A stretch of 11,948 bases of DNA, from assembly GCA_016292775.1 (NCBI GenBank), contig JAEDFN010000050.1, positions 1 through 11,948 of the forward strand, written 5' to 3'. The notes below the pieces were generated by a model, which was not told the origin of the DNA, made no database searches, and worked only from the letters and a program-made list of their open reading frames with translations. The DNA comes from Paludibacteraceae bacterium (GTDB taxonomy: Bacteria > Bacteroidota > Bacteroidia > Bacteroidales > Paludibacteraceae). Every line of letters starts with the position of its first letter. Position 1 is the first letter of the stretch. Of this stretch, positions 1-8,138 are shown piece by piece. Position numbers and translations under genes: made by a program.

Positions 1-1291
1 GAGTATTGACACAAAAAAGGAGATAGCGGGTAATGAAAAGGAATTTCAGAAAACAAAAATCTTCGATATAGAAGATCGAAGACGCACCCTATTGGCTCCA
101 TATTTCGCGGAAGGCTATTCCGAGTTTGTACCCACTATCTTTAGTTTGTTAGGTTACAACCTCATCAACCTTCCAAGCGGGACGCAAAAGGATGTGGAAA
201 CGGGGTTGAAATATGCCAATAATGAGATTTGCTACCCCGCCACAATAGTGATAGGCAGTATATTAAATGCACTCAATAGCGGGAAATACAATCCGGACAA
301 CGTGGCGGTAATCATCACACAAACGGGAGGGCAATGCCGGGCAAGCAACTATTTCTCTCTAATAAAAAATGCAATTATTTCGGCAGGATATAAAGACATT
401 CCGGTAATTTCACTTGCGATAGGAAAAGGAGTCAACAACAACCAACCGGGCTTCTCCGTCGATTGGAAAAGCATTATCAACATCACCATATATACGATGT
501 TATATGCCGACTCACTTGCCAAACTATATCACTCGTCTGCAGCAAGAGAGAAAGTGCCGGGAGTAGCCGGGAAATTATACGACAAATATATAATGGCAGC
601 AAAACCTATCGTACTTCGAAAAGATACTAAAGGGCTTGTAACATTACTACATGAGGCTGCAATAGAATTTTCAAACAATATTGTCGACAAAGACCTTCCT
701 AAAATCGGACTTGTAGGGGAGATTTATGTAAAATATAATGGCTTCAGCAACAAATTCGTTACTGAATGGCTCATAGAGCAGGGCCTTGACGTGATTCCTC
801 CTTCGCTTACTAACTTCTTCTTGACGAGCATTGTAAACAACCATGTAAACAGAAAATTGTATATAAAAAAGGAGACGGTGCCGACTTTTATCACCGACAA
901 TATACATAAATACATTATGCGTTGTGCCCGCAAGATGGACAAACAATGTGAATGTTTCAAATATTATCATCCCCTTGCTTCAATTTTCAAATTGTCGGAA
1001 TATGCAGGCAGAGCGATATGTATGGCAGCAGATTTTGGAGAGGGATGGCTTCTACCGGGTGAGATAGGAGAATTAGTACATAGCGGAGTAAATAATATCG
1101 TCAGCGTACAACCTTTCGGATGTATTGCAAACCATATCATTTCTAAAGGAATAGAGAAAAAATTAAAAGAAGAATACCCATACCTCAACCTTCTATTCCT
1201 CGATTTTGACGGAAGCACTTCCGACGCAAATATCTTTAATCGTCTACACTTTATGGTAGAGAATGCAAAAAAAACTCATCAAAACAAGTAA
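1..1291 (+). CDS. CoA-substrate-specific enzyme activase / 2-hydroxyacyl-CoA dehydratase family protein, C-terminal part (5' end outside window)
   Basis: The reading frame is open from base 2 to the TAA at 1289-1291 (429 visible residues), with no stop at the left edge. The gene therefore starts upstream, and the TTG at 92 is not its start. The visible part matches the C-terminal, HgdB-like portion of the very long (often over 1,000 residues) activase/dehydratase fusions common in Bacteroidetes and Firmicutes. Supporting segments include AEGYSEFVPTI near the start, NNEICYPATIVIG, TQTGGQCRASN, FGEGWLLPGEI and QPFGCIANHI, with cysteines in several conserved blocks. Family members use ATP to drive low-potential electron transfer to radical 2-hydroxyacyl-CoA dehydratases through Fe-S clusters. 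The ATPase domains expected at the N-terminus lie outside the window, so the substrate cannot be read here. It is cytoplasmic, with no signal or membrane segment in the visible part. A TetR regulator follows after one base, suggesting co-transcription. Confidence 0.85.
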   Translation, partial: SIDTKKEIAGNEKEFQKTKIFDIEDRRRTLLAPYFAEGYSEFVPTIFSLLGYNLINLPSGTQKDVETGLKYANNEICYPATIVIGSILNALNSGKYNPDNVAVIITQTGGQCRASNYFSLIKNAIISAGYKDIPVISLAIGKGVNNNQPGFSVDWKSIINITIYTMLYADSLAKLYHSSAAREKVPGVAGKLYDKYIMAAKPIVLRKDTKGLVTLLHEAAIEFSNNIVDKDLPKIGLVGEIYVKYNGFSNKFVTEWLIEQGLDVIPPSLTNFFLTSIVNNHVNRKLYIKKETVPTFITDNIHKYIMRCARKMDKQCECFKYYHPLASIFKLSEYAGRAICMAADFGEGWLLPGEIGELVHSGVNNIVSVQPFGCIANHIISKGIEKKLKEEYPYLNLLFLDFDGSTSDANIFNRLHFMVENAKKTHQNK

Positions 1292-1292
1292 T

Positions 1293-1910
1293 ATGAAAGA
1301 GCAGAATCTGGAGCAAAAAATAATTGATGTAGCCGAAAAAATCTTTATGGACAAAGGTTTTGACTCTACGAGTACAACAGACATTGCCAAAAAAGTCGGT
1401 TGTAATCAGGCACTAATACACTATTATTTCAGAACGAAAGAAAATTTATTTCAACAGATTTTTTATAAGAAATTTGAAGACTTAATGATATTATTATCAA
1501 GCCCGCTGTTTGATAAGAGCACTCTAAATGATAAGATAAAAGCGGGTATCGACTCTTATTTCACCACACTTGAAAACAATCCGAAGTTACCCATACTTAT
1601 TATAAATGAATTACTTACCAAACCGGAAAGGCGAAAATTCATACATGATTTTATCCTTGGAAATCCTAAAAGAATAGAATTGTACAAAAATTTTTGCGCC
1701 TTGATAAACAAAGAAATAGAGTGCGGTAATATTCGTAAAATAGAACCTACTGATTTAATTATAAACATAATATCACTAACAGCCTTCACCTTTATTTCAC
1801 AACCTATTATTACACAATTTATAGGTAGTGAAAATTCGGTAACAACCGACTTTATCGAGCACAGGAAAAACGAGATAATAACATTGATTATCAATGGTAT
1901 AAAGCCATAG
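1293..1910 (+). CDS. TetR/AcrR family transcriptional regulator
   Basis: This is a 205-residue protein of typical TetR length. Residues about 6-55 form the DNA-binding three-helix unit: a first helix IIDVAEKIFMDKGF, then a helix-turn-helix around TTDIAKKVGCNQALIHYYF, ending with the family's usual YYFRTKENLF signature. The rest is a helical ligand-binding and dimerisation domain with no recognisable ligand signature. I chose the ATG at 1293, one base after the stop of the activase gene. An alternative ATG at 1263 would add ten residues (MQKKLIKTSN) overlapping the upstream gene and lying outside the conserved domain. No Shine-Dalgarno sequence precedes 1293, which is usual in Bacteroidetes and compatible with translational coupling. 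The tandem layout suggests it senses an acyl-CoA or related compound and controls its own operon, but that is inference. Confidence 0.9.
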   Translation: MKEQNLEQKIIDVAEKIFMDKGFDSTSTTDIAKKVGCNQALIHYYFRTKENLFQQIFYKKFEDLMILLSSPLFDKSTLNDKIKAGIDSYFTTLENNPKLPILIINELLTKPERRKFIHDFILGNPKRIELYKNFCALINKEIECGNIRKIEPTDLIINIISLTAFTFISQPIITQFIGSENSVTTDFIEHRKNEIITLIINGIKP

Positions 1911-1916
1911 TATCCA

Positions 1917-3032
1917 CTATTTAATAATCGGGCGGAGTACTTTAATCAATTTATCGGCGTACTTTCGAAAACCATAATCGGTGAAGTGAATACCATCGAC
2001 AGTACCTTCACCATCAGAGCCGTATAAATTATCAGAGGTTACATAGATAATATTTTTATGCCCGGCTCTTTTCAATTTTTTATAGTTATTATAGTATGCC
2101 TCATTCTTTTTCGGCAAATAGTTATTAAAAAAGGAGTCGTATTCAGCATAAGTATATATTGCCCCTTCAACCATTATTATAGGGATATCGGGGCATAATT
2201 TTGCAAGGATATCAACAAAGCCGAAGGTAAGGGTGTCGCACATTTTTTCGGTGCAATTCGGCACAGGGTCGATAACAATAGCATCGATATCAGAGATAGA
2301 ACCGATAGCACGAGCAATACAAGAGTCCATTTTACCCTCGCCACTAAAGCCTAAATTTATAACTTCGCAATTTAATTCGCGTTGGATGATATTAGTTGCC
2401 ACCATACCGGTACGCGAAGCACAGCCACCTTGAAGAACACTGGTTCCATACATCACTATTTTTTTGCTTTTACGAGGGTTATCAACGGTAGGCATAGACA
2501 ATATCGCCGCGCTGTCGACCCCTATATACATCTCTGTAACACCATCATACAAAGGCAGATAAATCAGAAATTCATGAGTATTTCCATCCAGATTATCAAC
2601 GAGTACCTTCTCATTTTGTTTTAATTCTTTATTATTATCTTTAGGGCGAACGGAATTGACGTACCTCCACACTCCATTCTTTTCCAACAGATATAAATCA
2701 GCCCCTTTTATCCCGGTATCCGCCATATGATTCATATGGAAATCCCATAATAAGGTGTATTTTATAGCCACTTTTGTTGAATTCGAAGAGAAACGAATGC
2801 CGATACCGCTACTGCACAAGCCACGATTCCACAGGTCGGTACGAACGGAATCTTTGAGGTATAGCGGCAAACGAGAATAGGTCAATTCCGTATCTTCAAA
2901 CCCTTTATTGATAATTCTAAACGAATCGGCATTATAATACATCAATCCGGGGCTATTTTGGGCAGAAGCACTATTCGATGCAAGAATGAGAGCAACAAAA
3001 AGCGATATGAAAATGAAAGTACGATTGTTCAT
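1917..3032 (-). CDS. Secreted SGNH/GDSL-type hydrolase with GxDLY N-terminal domain
   Basis: This 371-residue protein has a clear signal peptide (residues 1-24, hydrophobic FIFISLFVALILA, likely cut after ASA). It is predicted to be periplasmic or exported, and there is no T9SS tail or lipobox. The N-terminal beta domain carries the GxDLY signature as GADLY at 110-114. The catalytic SGNH domain starts near 190: GTS with nucleophile Ser198, block II glycine in LGFSGEG (227-233), block III Asn259 in DPVPNC, and the C-terminal DGIH with Asp346 and His349. All four SGNH blocks are present, so it should be active. Relatives act as esterases or deacylases on carbohydrate or lipid esters; the substrate here is unknown. 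It lies 13 bases after upp on the same strand, so the two are probably co-transcribed. Its 3' end faces the TetR gene with six bases between. Confidence 0.88.
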   Translation of the reverse strand: MNNRTFIFISLFVALILASNSASAQNSPGLMYYNADSFRIINKGFEDTELTYSRLPLYLKDSVRTDLWNRGLCSSGIGIRFSSNSTKVAIKYTLLWDFHMNHMADTGIKGADLYLLEKNGVWRYVNSVRPKDNNKELKQNEKVLVDNLDGNTHEFLIYLPLYDGVTEMYIGVDSAAILSMPTVDNPRKSKKIVMYGTSVLQGGCASRTGMVATNIIQRELNCEVINLGFSGEGKMDSCIARAIGSISDIDAIVIDPVPNCTEKMCDTLTFGFVDILAKLCPDIPIIMVEGAIYTYAEYDSFFNNYLPKKNEAYYNNYKKLKRAGHKNIIYVTSDNLYGSDGEGTVDGIHFTDYGFRKYADKLIKVLRPIIK

Positions 3033-3045
3033 AGACGAGAATAAT

Positions 3046-3705
3046 TTATCGACTTAATTTTTCGCCAAAAGCAAGGTCACCGGCATCACCAAGCCCCGGA
3101 ACAATATATGCATGTTCGTTCAAATCGGGATCTATAACTGCGGTATAGACCTCACAAATATCAGCAGGGAGATGTTTTGAAACATAATCAATTGCATATT
3201 GGCTTGCAATTACCGAGCAGATGATAACTTTTTTTGGGGTGCCATGGGTAAGCAATGCTTTATAAGCCAGTTCCATAGAAGAGCCCGTAGCCAACATCGG
3301 GTCGGCAAGGATAACCGTTTTTCCATCTAAAGAGGGAGAAGCGATATACTCTACATGAACATCAAATTCTTTTTCGTTGATATATTTTCTATAGGCAGAA
3401 ACAAAACAATTCTCCGCTTTATCAAAAAAAGACAAGATGCCATTATGAAGAGGGAGACCGGCACGTAAAATAGACGCTACCACGATATTATCTTCGACAT
3501 GGCACGTTTTTGCAACGCCGAGAGGTGTAACTACATCTGCATTAGTATATTGCAATGATTTACTCACTTCATAAGCCAATATCTGTCCTATTCTTTCGAT
3601 ATTATTACGAAATCGCATTGAGTCGTTATGAATATCTACATCTCTCAACTCACTTACAAAGTGATTTAAAATAGTATTATTGTCTGCTAAATTAGTGATT
3701 TTCAT
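3046..3705 (-). CDS. upp: Uracil phosphoribosyltransferase
   Basis: The enzyme converts uracil and PRPP to UMP in pyrimidine salvage, in the cytoplasm. The 219-residue product has the family's expected length. The PRPP-binding loop is at about 131-144 (VILADPMLATGSSM), and the C-terminal uracil-binding region reads YIVPGLGDAGDLAFG (200-214). An upstream in-frame ATG at 3723 would add MAFFID, but those codons fall inside the glyS terminator hairpin and U-tract and are not part of the family. The ATG at 3705, giving the usual MKI start, is therefore preferred. The gene lies directly behind the glyS terminator and 13 bases ahead of the SGNH hydrolase. No TAnnTTTG promoter was seen between glyS and upp, so its expression may depend on read-through. 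Confidence 0.96.
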   Translation of the reverse strand: MKITNLADNNTILNHFVSELRDVDIHNDSMRFRNNIERIGQILAYEVSKSLQYTNADVVTPLGVAKTCHVEDNIVVASILRAGLPLHNGILSFFDKAENCFVSAYRKYINEKEFDVHVEYIASPSLDGKTVILADPMLATGSSMELAYKALLTHGTPKKVIICSVIASQYAIDYVSKHLPADICEVYTAVIDPDLNEHAYIVPGLGDAGDLAFGEKLSR

Positions 3706-3711
3706 ATCTAT

Positions 3712-3756
3712 AAAAAAAGCCAATCACAGAAGGTAAAACACTTCTATGATTGGCTT
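3712..3756 (-). terminator. Intrinsic terminator after glyS
   Basis: Arms at 3717-3732 and 3741-3756 form a 16-base-pair stem with an 8-base loop. The only imperfection is a C-A mismatch when read on the plus strand, which becomes a G-U wobble in the minus-strand transcript. Seven T residues follow on the minus strand (3718-3712). The wobble and the T-run both show the hairpin works in the minus direction. The stem begins 8 bases past the glyS stop codon. The upp start codon lies only six bases beyond the T-run. Confidence 0.88.
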
Positions 3757-3763
3757 AAAAATA

Positions 3764-5314
3764 TTATTGATTAACAATTTTCTTAAATAAATTCTTCATA
3801 TTAACGGCGTCGGCGATGATAGAGTGTAATTTATCGATTTCGACGCGTTCTTGAAGCATAGTATCGCGATAACGGATAGTAACGCAGTTATCTTCAATAG
3901 TTTGATGGTCTACAGTAATACAGAAAGGAGTACCGATAGCATCTTGACGGCGATAACGTTTACCGATAGAATCTTTCTCATCGTAAGAGCATTTGAAGTC
4001 GAACTTAAGGCTATTCAAAATTTCGCGCGCTTTTTCCGGTAGTCCATCTTTTTTAACAAGAGGCATAACACAAGCCTTGATAGGGGCAAGTACTGGAGGT
4101 AATTTCAGCACCACGCGACTATCACCGCCTTCGAGTTGCTCTTCGCAATAAGCTGCCGACATGATAGAGAGGAACATACGGTCGACGCCGATAGAAGTTT
4201 CTATAACGTAAGGGGTATAACTTTGGTTAATTTCCGGGTCGAAATATTTGATATTCTTTCCGGAATATTTCTCGTGACTTGACAAGTCGAAATCGGTACG
4301 AGAATGTATACCTTCCACCTCTTTAAATCCGAAAGGCATTTGGAACTCTATATCTGTAGCGGCATTAGCATAGTGAGCGAGTTTTTCATGGTCGTGGAAG
4401 CGATACTTCTCATCGCCAAGGCCGAGAGCTTTGTGCCAACGGAGGCGGAACTGTTTCCAATGTTCAAACCATTTTAACTCTTCACCCGGGCGAACGAAGA
4501 ATTGCATTTCCATTTGTTCAAACTCGCGCATACGGAAAATAAACTGACGGGCAACAATCTCATTTCTAAAAGCCTTACCTATTTGGCAGATACCGAAAGG
4601 CACTTTTAATCTACCGGTTTTCTGCACATTAAGGAAGTTGACAAAAATACCTTGAGCTGTTTCCGGGCGGAGATAAACCTTCATGGCTCCATCTGCCGTT
4701 GAGCCCATCTCGGTAGAGAACATAAGATTAAATTGGCGCACATCAGTCCAATTCTTTGTACCTGAAATCGGGCATACTATCTCGTTATCAACAATAATCT
4801 GTTTTAATTCCGCAAGGTCGTTAGCCTCCATAGCATTTACAAAACGGCTATGAATAGCATCTCTTTTTTCTACATACTCTTTTACACGGCCATTTGTAGC
4901 GCAAAACATCTCTCTATCAAAAGAGTCGCCAAACTTCTTGGCTGCTTTTTCGCACTCTTTATCTATCTTTTCGTCATATTTTGCAATCAAATCTTCGATA
5001 AGTACGTCGGCACGATAGCGTTTCTTACTATCTTTATTATCGATAAGAGGGTCATTAAAAGCATCTACGTGACCGGAAGCTTTCCATGTAGTAGGATGCA
5101 TAAAAATGGCGGCATCAATACCTACTACATTTTCATGAAGAAGTACCATGCTATCCCACCAATATTTTTTTATGTTATTCTTTAGTTCAACACCATTTTG
5201 TCCGTAATCATAAACTGCGGCCAAACCATCATAAATTTCGCTTGAAGGGAAAACAAATCCGTATTCCTTACAATGCGAAACAAGTTTTTTAAAAACATCT
5301 TCTTGTGAAGCCAT
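3764..5314 (-). CDS. glyS: Glycyl-tRNA synthetase, single-chain dimeric (alpha2) type
   Basis: This class II aminoacyl-tRNA synthetase attaches glycine to tRNA-Gly. At 516 residues it matches the homodimeric form found in Bacteroidetes, archaea and eukaryotes, not the separate alpha/beta subunits of E. coli. The N-terminal signature reads SSEIYDGLAAVYDYG (25-39). Motif 2 is FRNE at about 249 followed by REFEQMEMQFF (263-273). Motif 3 is ETSIGVDRMFL (372-382). The anticodon-binding domain spans about 405-505, with the typical DSIGKRYRRQDAIGTPFC. The ATG at 5314 gives the expected N-terminus. It has its own promoter candidate upstream and a strong terminator downstream, so it appears to be a single-gene unit, with possible read-through into upp. 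Confidence 0.97.
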   Translation of the reverse strand: MASQEDVFKKLVSHCKEYGFVFPSSEIYDGLAAVYDYGQNGVELKNNIKKYWWDSMVLLHENVVGIDAAIFMHPTTWKASGHVDAFNDPLIDNKDSKKRYRADVLIEDLIAKYDEKIDKECEKAAKKFGDSFDREMFCATNGRVKEYVEKRDAIHSRFVNAMEANDLAELKQIIVDNEIVCPISGTKNWTDVRQFNLMFSTEMGSTADGAMKVYLRPETAQGIFVNFLNVQKTGRLKVPFGICQIGKAFRNEIVARQFIFRMREFEQMEMQFFVRPGEELKWFEHWKQFRLRWHKALGLGDEKYRFHDHEKLAHYANAATDIEFQMPFGFKEVEGIHSRTDFDLSSHEKYSGKNIKYFDPEINQSYTPYVIETSIGVDRMFLSIMSAAYCEEQLEGGDSRVVLKLPPVLAPIKACVMPLVKKDGLPEKAREILNSLKFDFKCSYDEKDSIGKRYRRQDAIGTPFCITVDHQTIEDNCVTIRYRDTMLQERVEIDKLHSIIADAVNMKNLFKKIVNQ

Positions 5315-5363
5315 ATAATTATCAATAAATTAAGATTTCAAAAATCGATTATTTTTACAATTA

Positions 5364-5396
5364 CAAAGGTACAAATAAAAAACAAAAAAAAGGCAA
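5364..5396 (-). promoter_or_regulatory. Putative Bacteroidetes-type promoter for glyS
   Basis: On the minus strand a perfect TAnnTTTG box (TACCTTTG, 5371-5364) is preceded by TTG at 5396-5394 with a 22-base, T-rich spacer. This matches the TTG/TAnnTTTG pattern recognised by the Bacteroidetes housekeeping sigma factor, at the wide end of known spacings. It lies in the 91-base gap between ygjP and glyS and would give a leader of roughly 45 bases before the glyS ATG. Confidence 0.6.
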
Positions 5397-5405
5397 TATT
5401 TTCAA

Positions 5406-5921
5406 TTAAAACATCAACCAATAAAGTTTACGTGCTGCCACTTTCATTTCTTCTTCATATACACGCCATAATGGGAAATAACTATGTAATAAAGATTTAA
5501 ATTGAGGACCGTGATTTCGGTGTTTTAAGTGGCATAATTCATGAACTATGACGTAGTCGATAAGGTGCCTTGGCAACAATAGTAAATAACAAGAAAGGTT
5601 TATATTATTCAAAGAAGAGCAAGAGCCCCACCTGGAACTTACTCTTTTTATTCTCAACACATTATAATGAAGCCCTGTTTTATCAGCCCACTCTGCCGCA
5701 ATAGTTGGGAACTCGTTTTTCGCTTCATTAATCAATATCTTCGACAATAATAATTTCAGTGCTTTTTGTGTACTTTGATTTCCGATAGTATTCACTTTAC
5801 TTTCGGGCATAAAAAGAAAGATGATATTACCATCTTTTTTTCCATAGTAACAATGATTATTTGTTACGGAAACGATGATGGTAATATCACCTATTGAAAA
5901 ATGTTTGTCTAAGCTAAACAA
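5406..5921 (-). CDS. YgjP-like (DUF45) zinc metallopeptidase
   Basis: The 171-residue protein carries the hallmark of the YgjP/DUF45 family: SSRWGSCSS (95-103) followed by zinc motif HELCH (127-131) and a third ligand His137 in NHGPQF. The zinc site is intact. There is no signal peptide, so it is predicted to be cytoplasmic. The family is related to SprT/WSS1 proteases, and its cellular role is poorly defined. The protein is shorter than most family members (around 230 residues), mainly at the N-terminus. The frame has no ATG before residue 38 and a stop 21 bases ahead of the TTG at 5921. TTG, seven bases after the subtilase stop, is therefore the most likely start. The short N-terminus could mean a genuine short form or a slightly different non-ATG start. 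It is probably the last gene of the tilS-protease operon. Confidence 0.82.
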   Translation of the reverse strand: MFSLDKHFSIGDITIIVSVTNNHCYYGKKDGNIIFLFMPESKVNTIGNQSTQKALKLLLSKILINEAKNEFPTIAAEWADKTGLHYNVLRIKRVSSRWGSCSSLNNINLSCYLLLLPRHLIDYVIVHELCHLKHRNHGPQFKSLLHSYFPLWRVYEEEMKVAARKLYWLMF

Positions 5922-5928
5922 ATTAGGG

Positions 5929-8118
5929 TTATTTAGAAATCAACAAACGATGTGATTGAAGTGTATTTTCTCCTTGAACACGAACAATATATACACCGTT
6001 GTTTACATTTGACAAGTTAATAATTTCACTATCGCCCGGCAATACATTACCTATTGATTGAGAATAAACTAATTTACCATCTACAGAATAGATAGATATA
6101 TTAATGTTAGAGTCAGAACCAAGGAAACCTACATTAACCTCACCGGCAGAAGGGTTTGGATATACGATAATGGAGTTAGCCGACTCTGCATCAACGATAT
6201 CATTAGCAGTGGTTTTACCGAGAACGTAAAGCAAACCGGCATTTGCATTTATTTTACCATAACCGAAATCATTATTCGGGCAAATATTACCGGTAAATTC
6301 GTCTCTTATAGAAGTTTTGGCAAACACTTCACGAAGGCGTTCCGGAGTAAGAGTAGGATCGGCTTGAAGCCAAGTAGCGATAACACCGGCAGCGAAAGGC
6401 GACGACATTGAAGTACCTTGCATATAAGCATAATACTGAGTTTCGCCATTAAACGTAAAGTTCAGAGCTTCATCGAAAGTAGAAGATTTAACGACTCTGT
6501 TTGTGTTAGGTATTGCAGAAATCAGGTAGCAACCCGGAGCGGTAATATCCGGTTTCACACGACCGTCAGGGGTTGGACCTTTAGAAGAGAATCCTGCCAA
6601 GTGATTATAAGGATTTGAGCTATTATAAGCACGGCTAACCAAAGCACCTACAGAGATGATTCTATTTCCCGTACCACCGATTTCTCCCATACTGCTAACG
6701 GCATCACCATCATCCCAGCCTGTTATGTTATTATTTGACAAGCCTGAAAGATAATCGTCTGCCCACATATGTACAGTACCCTCTTTAGCTTTTATGACAA
6801 CTCCTATATAATAGCCATAATTCGGCATCTTGGTAACGTACGTCTTGACAGTTACATTGTATTTATTATTATTTGCATTTTTTTGAGCAACGATACTAAC
6901 TTTTGCATCTGCAATAATACTATCTGCAACTACACTATGATATGCAACAGGTTTAATAGACATGGAAGTATCTACACTTGCTTTATAGAAAGGAGAAGCA
7001 TACAATAAACTGTTATTAGTTTTTTGAACCAACACTACTTGATATTCAAAATCTTTATCCACATCACCCCAGATATCTATAGTTGAGTATTTATAACTTA
7101 AGTCTAAGAATTTGATAGTAGTTTTAAGGATAGAGTCTTGCTCAGAAAAAGATCTGGAAGCGTGAAATTTATCTTCGCCCTCATTACCGACGGAACCGAC
7201 GATAATTCTACCGGGACCTTGAAGATTATCCATCAATCTATCTAAAGTAGAAGTACCATCGTGAGGACCTGAATGAGACCCCATACTGAGATTGACAACG
7301 GCAGGTTTACCGACAGATGTTGCGTAATCGAAAATATATTTAATAGCATCGGAAACACTAGCATTACTTGTCATATCGGCAGAAACTAATACGATATCGG
7401 CTTGAGGGGCGGCACCATAATAAATTCTATCCATATCACCACCGACAGCAATACCTGCTACGTGAGAGCCGTGACCGATAGCATCGGTTAAGCGAGCATC
7501 ATATTGACGCTCAAAGATTTGGCTTTGAGTAGAGAGTTCGAAACCATAATTAAAGCCTGATGGCACAGGATATTTGCTTGATTTTGTAGACTGCTCCCAC
7601 ACTCTTTTAATTCTGGTATTGGCAGTATTTTCCGGATCACGGAAAGCGGCATGAGTATATTGGAAGCCGACATCATATACACCTACTACTACATCTTTTC
7701 CTTTATATTGTACATTATTTAAGCTACCATCACCACGATGTATTTCATCGACATGAGCTATTTTGCGTGCCTGATCGAGGCGAGTATACATCGGAGTAGA
7801 AGCTTCTATCTCTTTAATAGATGATTCTGCAGCCAATGCCTCTACTGACGACAAGTCGATATAAGCAGTTACTATTCCCAAATCATGGAAAACGGAATGA
7901 ACTTCCACATTATAACGCTCTAATAATGCGAGGTCTACATCGCCATTAAAATGAATAAAGGCCTCTACTTTTTGCGATTCTTGAGAATTAGCTTTTTGGA
8001 TTGAGGTTTCACTCTGTTCTAAAAGTTTTAATCTCATGGAATTAGACAACTTACTTTGTGCCATTGAAAAAAGAGCTACAAAGCATAGTGAAAAAGAAAG
8101 TAAAAAAAGTTTCTTCAT
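5929..8118 (-). CDS. Subtilisin-like (S8) serine protease with T9SS type A sorting domain
   Basis: This is a 729-residue secreted protease. It has a signal peptide at 1-20 (MKKLFLLSFSLCF, ending SMA). A propeptide of the I9/fervidolysin-like kind spans about 49-108. The catalytic domain spans about 140-630, with Asp149 in VYDVG, His216 in GHGSHVAG, oxyanion Asn312 in GNEG and Ser570 in GTSMSSP, so the triad is complete. Between Asn312 and Ser570 lies a large, probably beta-rich insertion (about 320-465), recalling the jelly-roll insertion of Csp-type subtilases. Residues about 645-729 (VYPNPS, then ISIYSVDGKLVY, then NGVYIVRV and LLISK) form a typical T9SS type A sorting domain. This directs it through the outer membrane to the surface or medium, with the tail normally removed. 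The gene follows a lipoprotein gene by 20 bases; that lipoprotein resembles this protease's propeptide. Confidence 0.95.
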   Translation of the reverse strand: MKKLFLLSFSLCFVALFSMAQSKLSNSMRLKLLEQSETSIQKANSQESQKVEAFIHFNGDVDLALLERYNVEVHSVFHDLGIVTAYIDLSSVEALAAESSIKEIEASTPMYTRLDQARKIAHVDEIHRGDGSLNNVQYKGKDVVVGVYDVGFQYTHAAFRDPENTANTRIKRVWEQSTKSSKYPVPSGFNYGFELSTQSQIFERQYDARLTDAIGHGSHVAGIAVGGDMDRIYYGAAPQADIVLVSADMTSNASVSDAIKYIFDYATSVGKPAVVNLSMGSHSGPHDGTSTLDRLMDNLQGPGRIIVGSVGNEGEDKFHASRSFSEQDSILKTTIKFLDLSYKYSTIDIWGDVDKDFEYQVVLVQKTNNSLLYASPFYKASVDTSMSIKPVAYHSVVADSIIADAKVSIVAQKNANNNKYNVTVKTYVTKMPNYGYYIGVVIKAKEGTVHMWADDYLSGLSNNNITGWDDGDAVSSMGEIGGTGNRIISVGALVSRAYNSSNPYNHLAGFSSKGPTPDGRVKPDITAPGCYLISAIPNTNRVVKSSTFDEALNFTFNGETQYYAYMQGTSMSSPFAAGVIATWLQADPTLTPERLREVFAKTSIRDEFTGNICPNNDFGYGKINANAGLLYVLGKTTANDIVDAESANSIIVYPNPSAGEVNVGFLGSDSNINISIYSVDGKLVYSQSIGNVLPGDSEIINLSNVNNGVYIVRVQGENTLQSHRLLISK

Positions 8119-8138
8119 AAAATAGATTTTATTGTAGG

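Noticed and set aside
92..94. TTG at 92 as the start of the activase gene
   Set aside because: The frame stays open to base 2 and the protein is clearly the C-terminal part of a much longer family, so the true start lies outside the window.
1907..1920. Small inverted repeat ATAGT-ACTAT between the TetR and SGNH hydrolase genes as a bidirectional terminator
   Set aside because: The stem is only five AT-rich base pairs, overlaps both stop codons and has no T-run on either side.
3706..3723. Upstream ATG at 3723 as the upp start
   Set aside because: It falls inside the terminator hairpin, adds six residues (MAFFID) foreign to the family, and the ATG at 3705 gives the standard N-terminus.
4850..5185. 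Plus-strand open frame of 111 codons inside glyS
   Set aside because: It lies wholly within a well-supported gene on the other strand, and its product resembles no known protein; several similar antisense frames occur opposite tilS, the subtilase and rplY.
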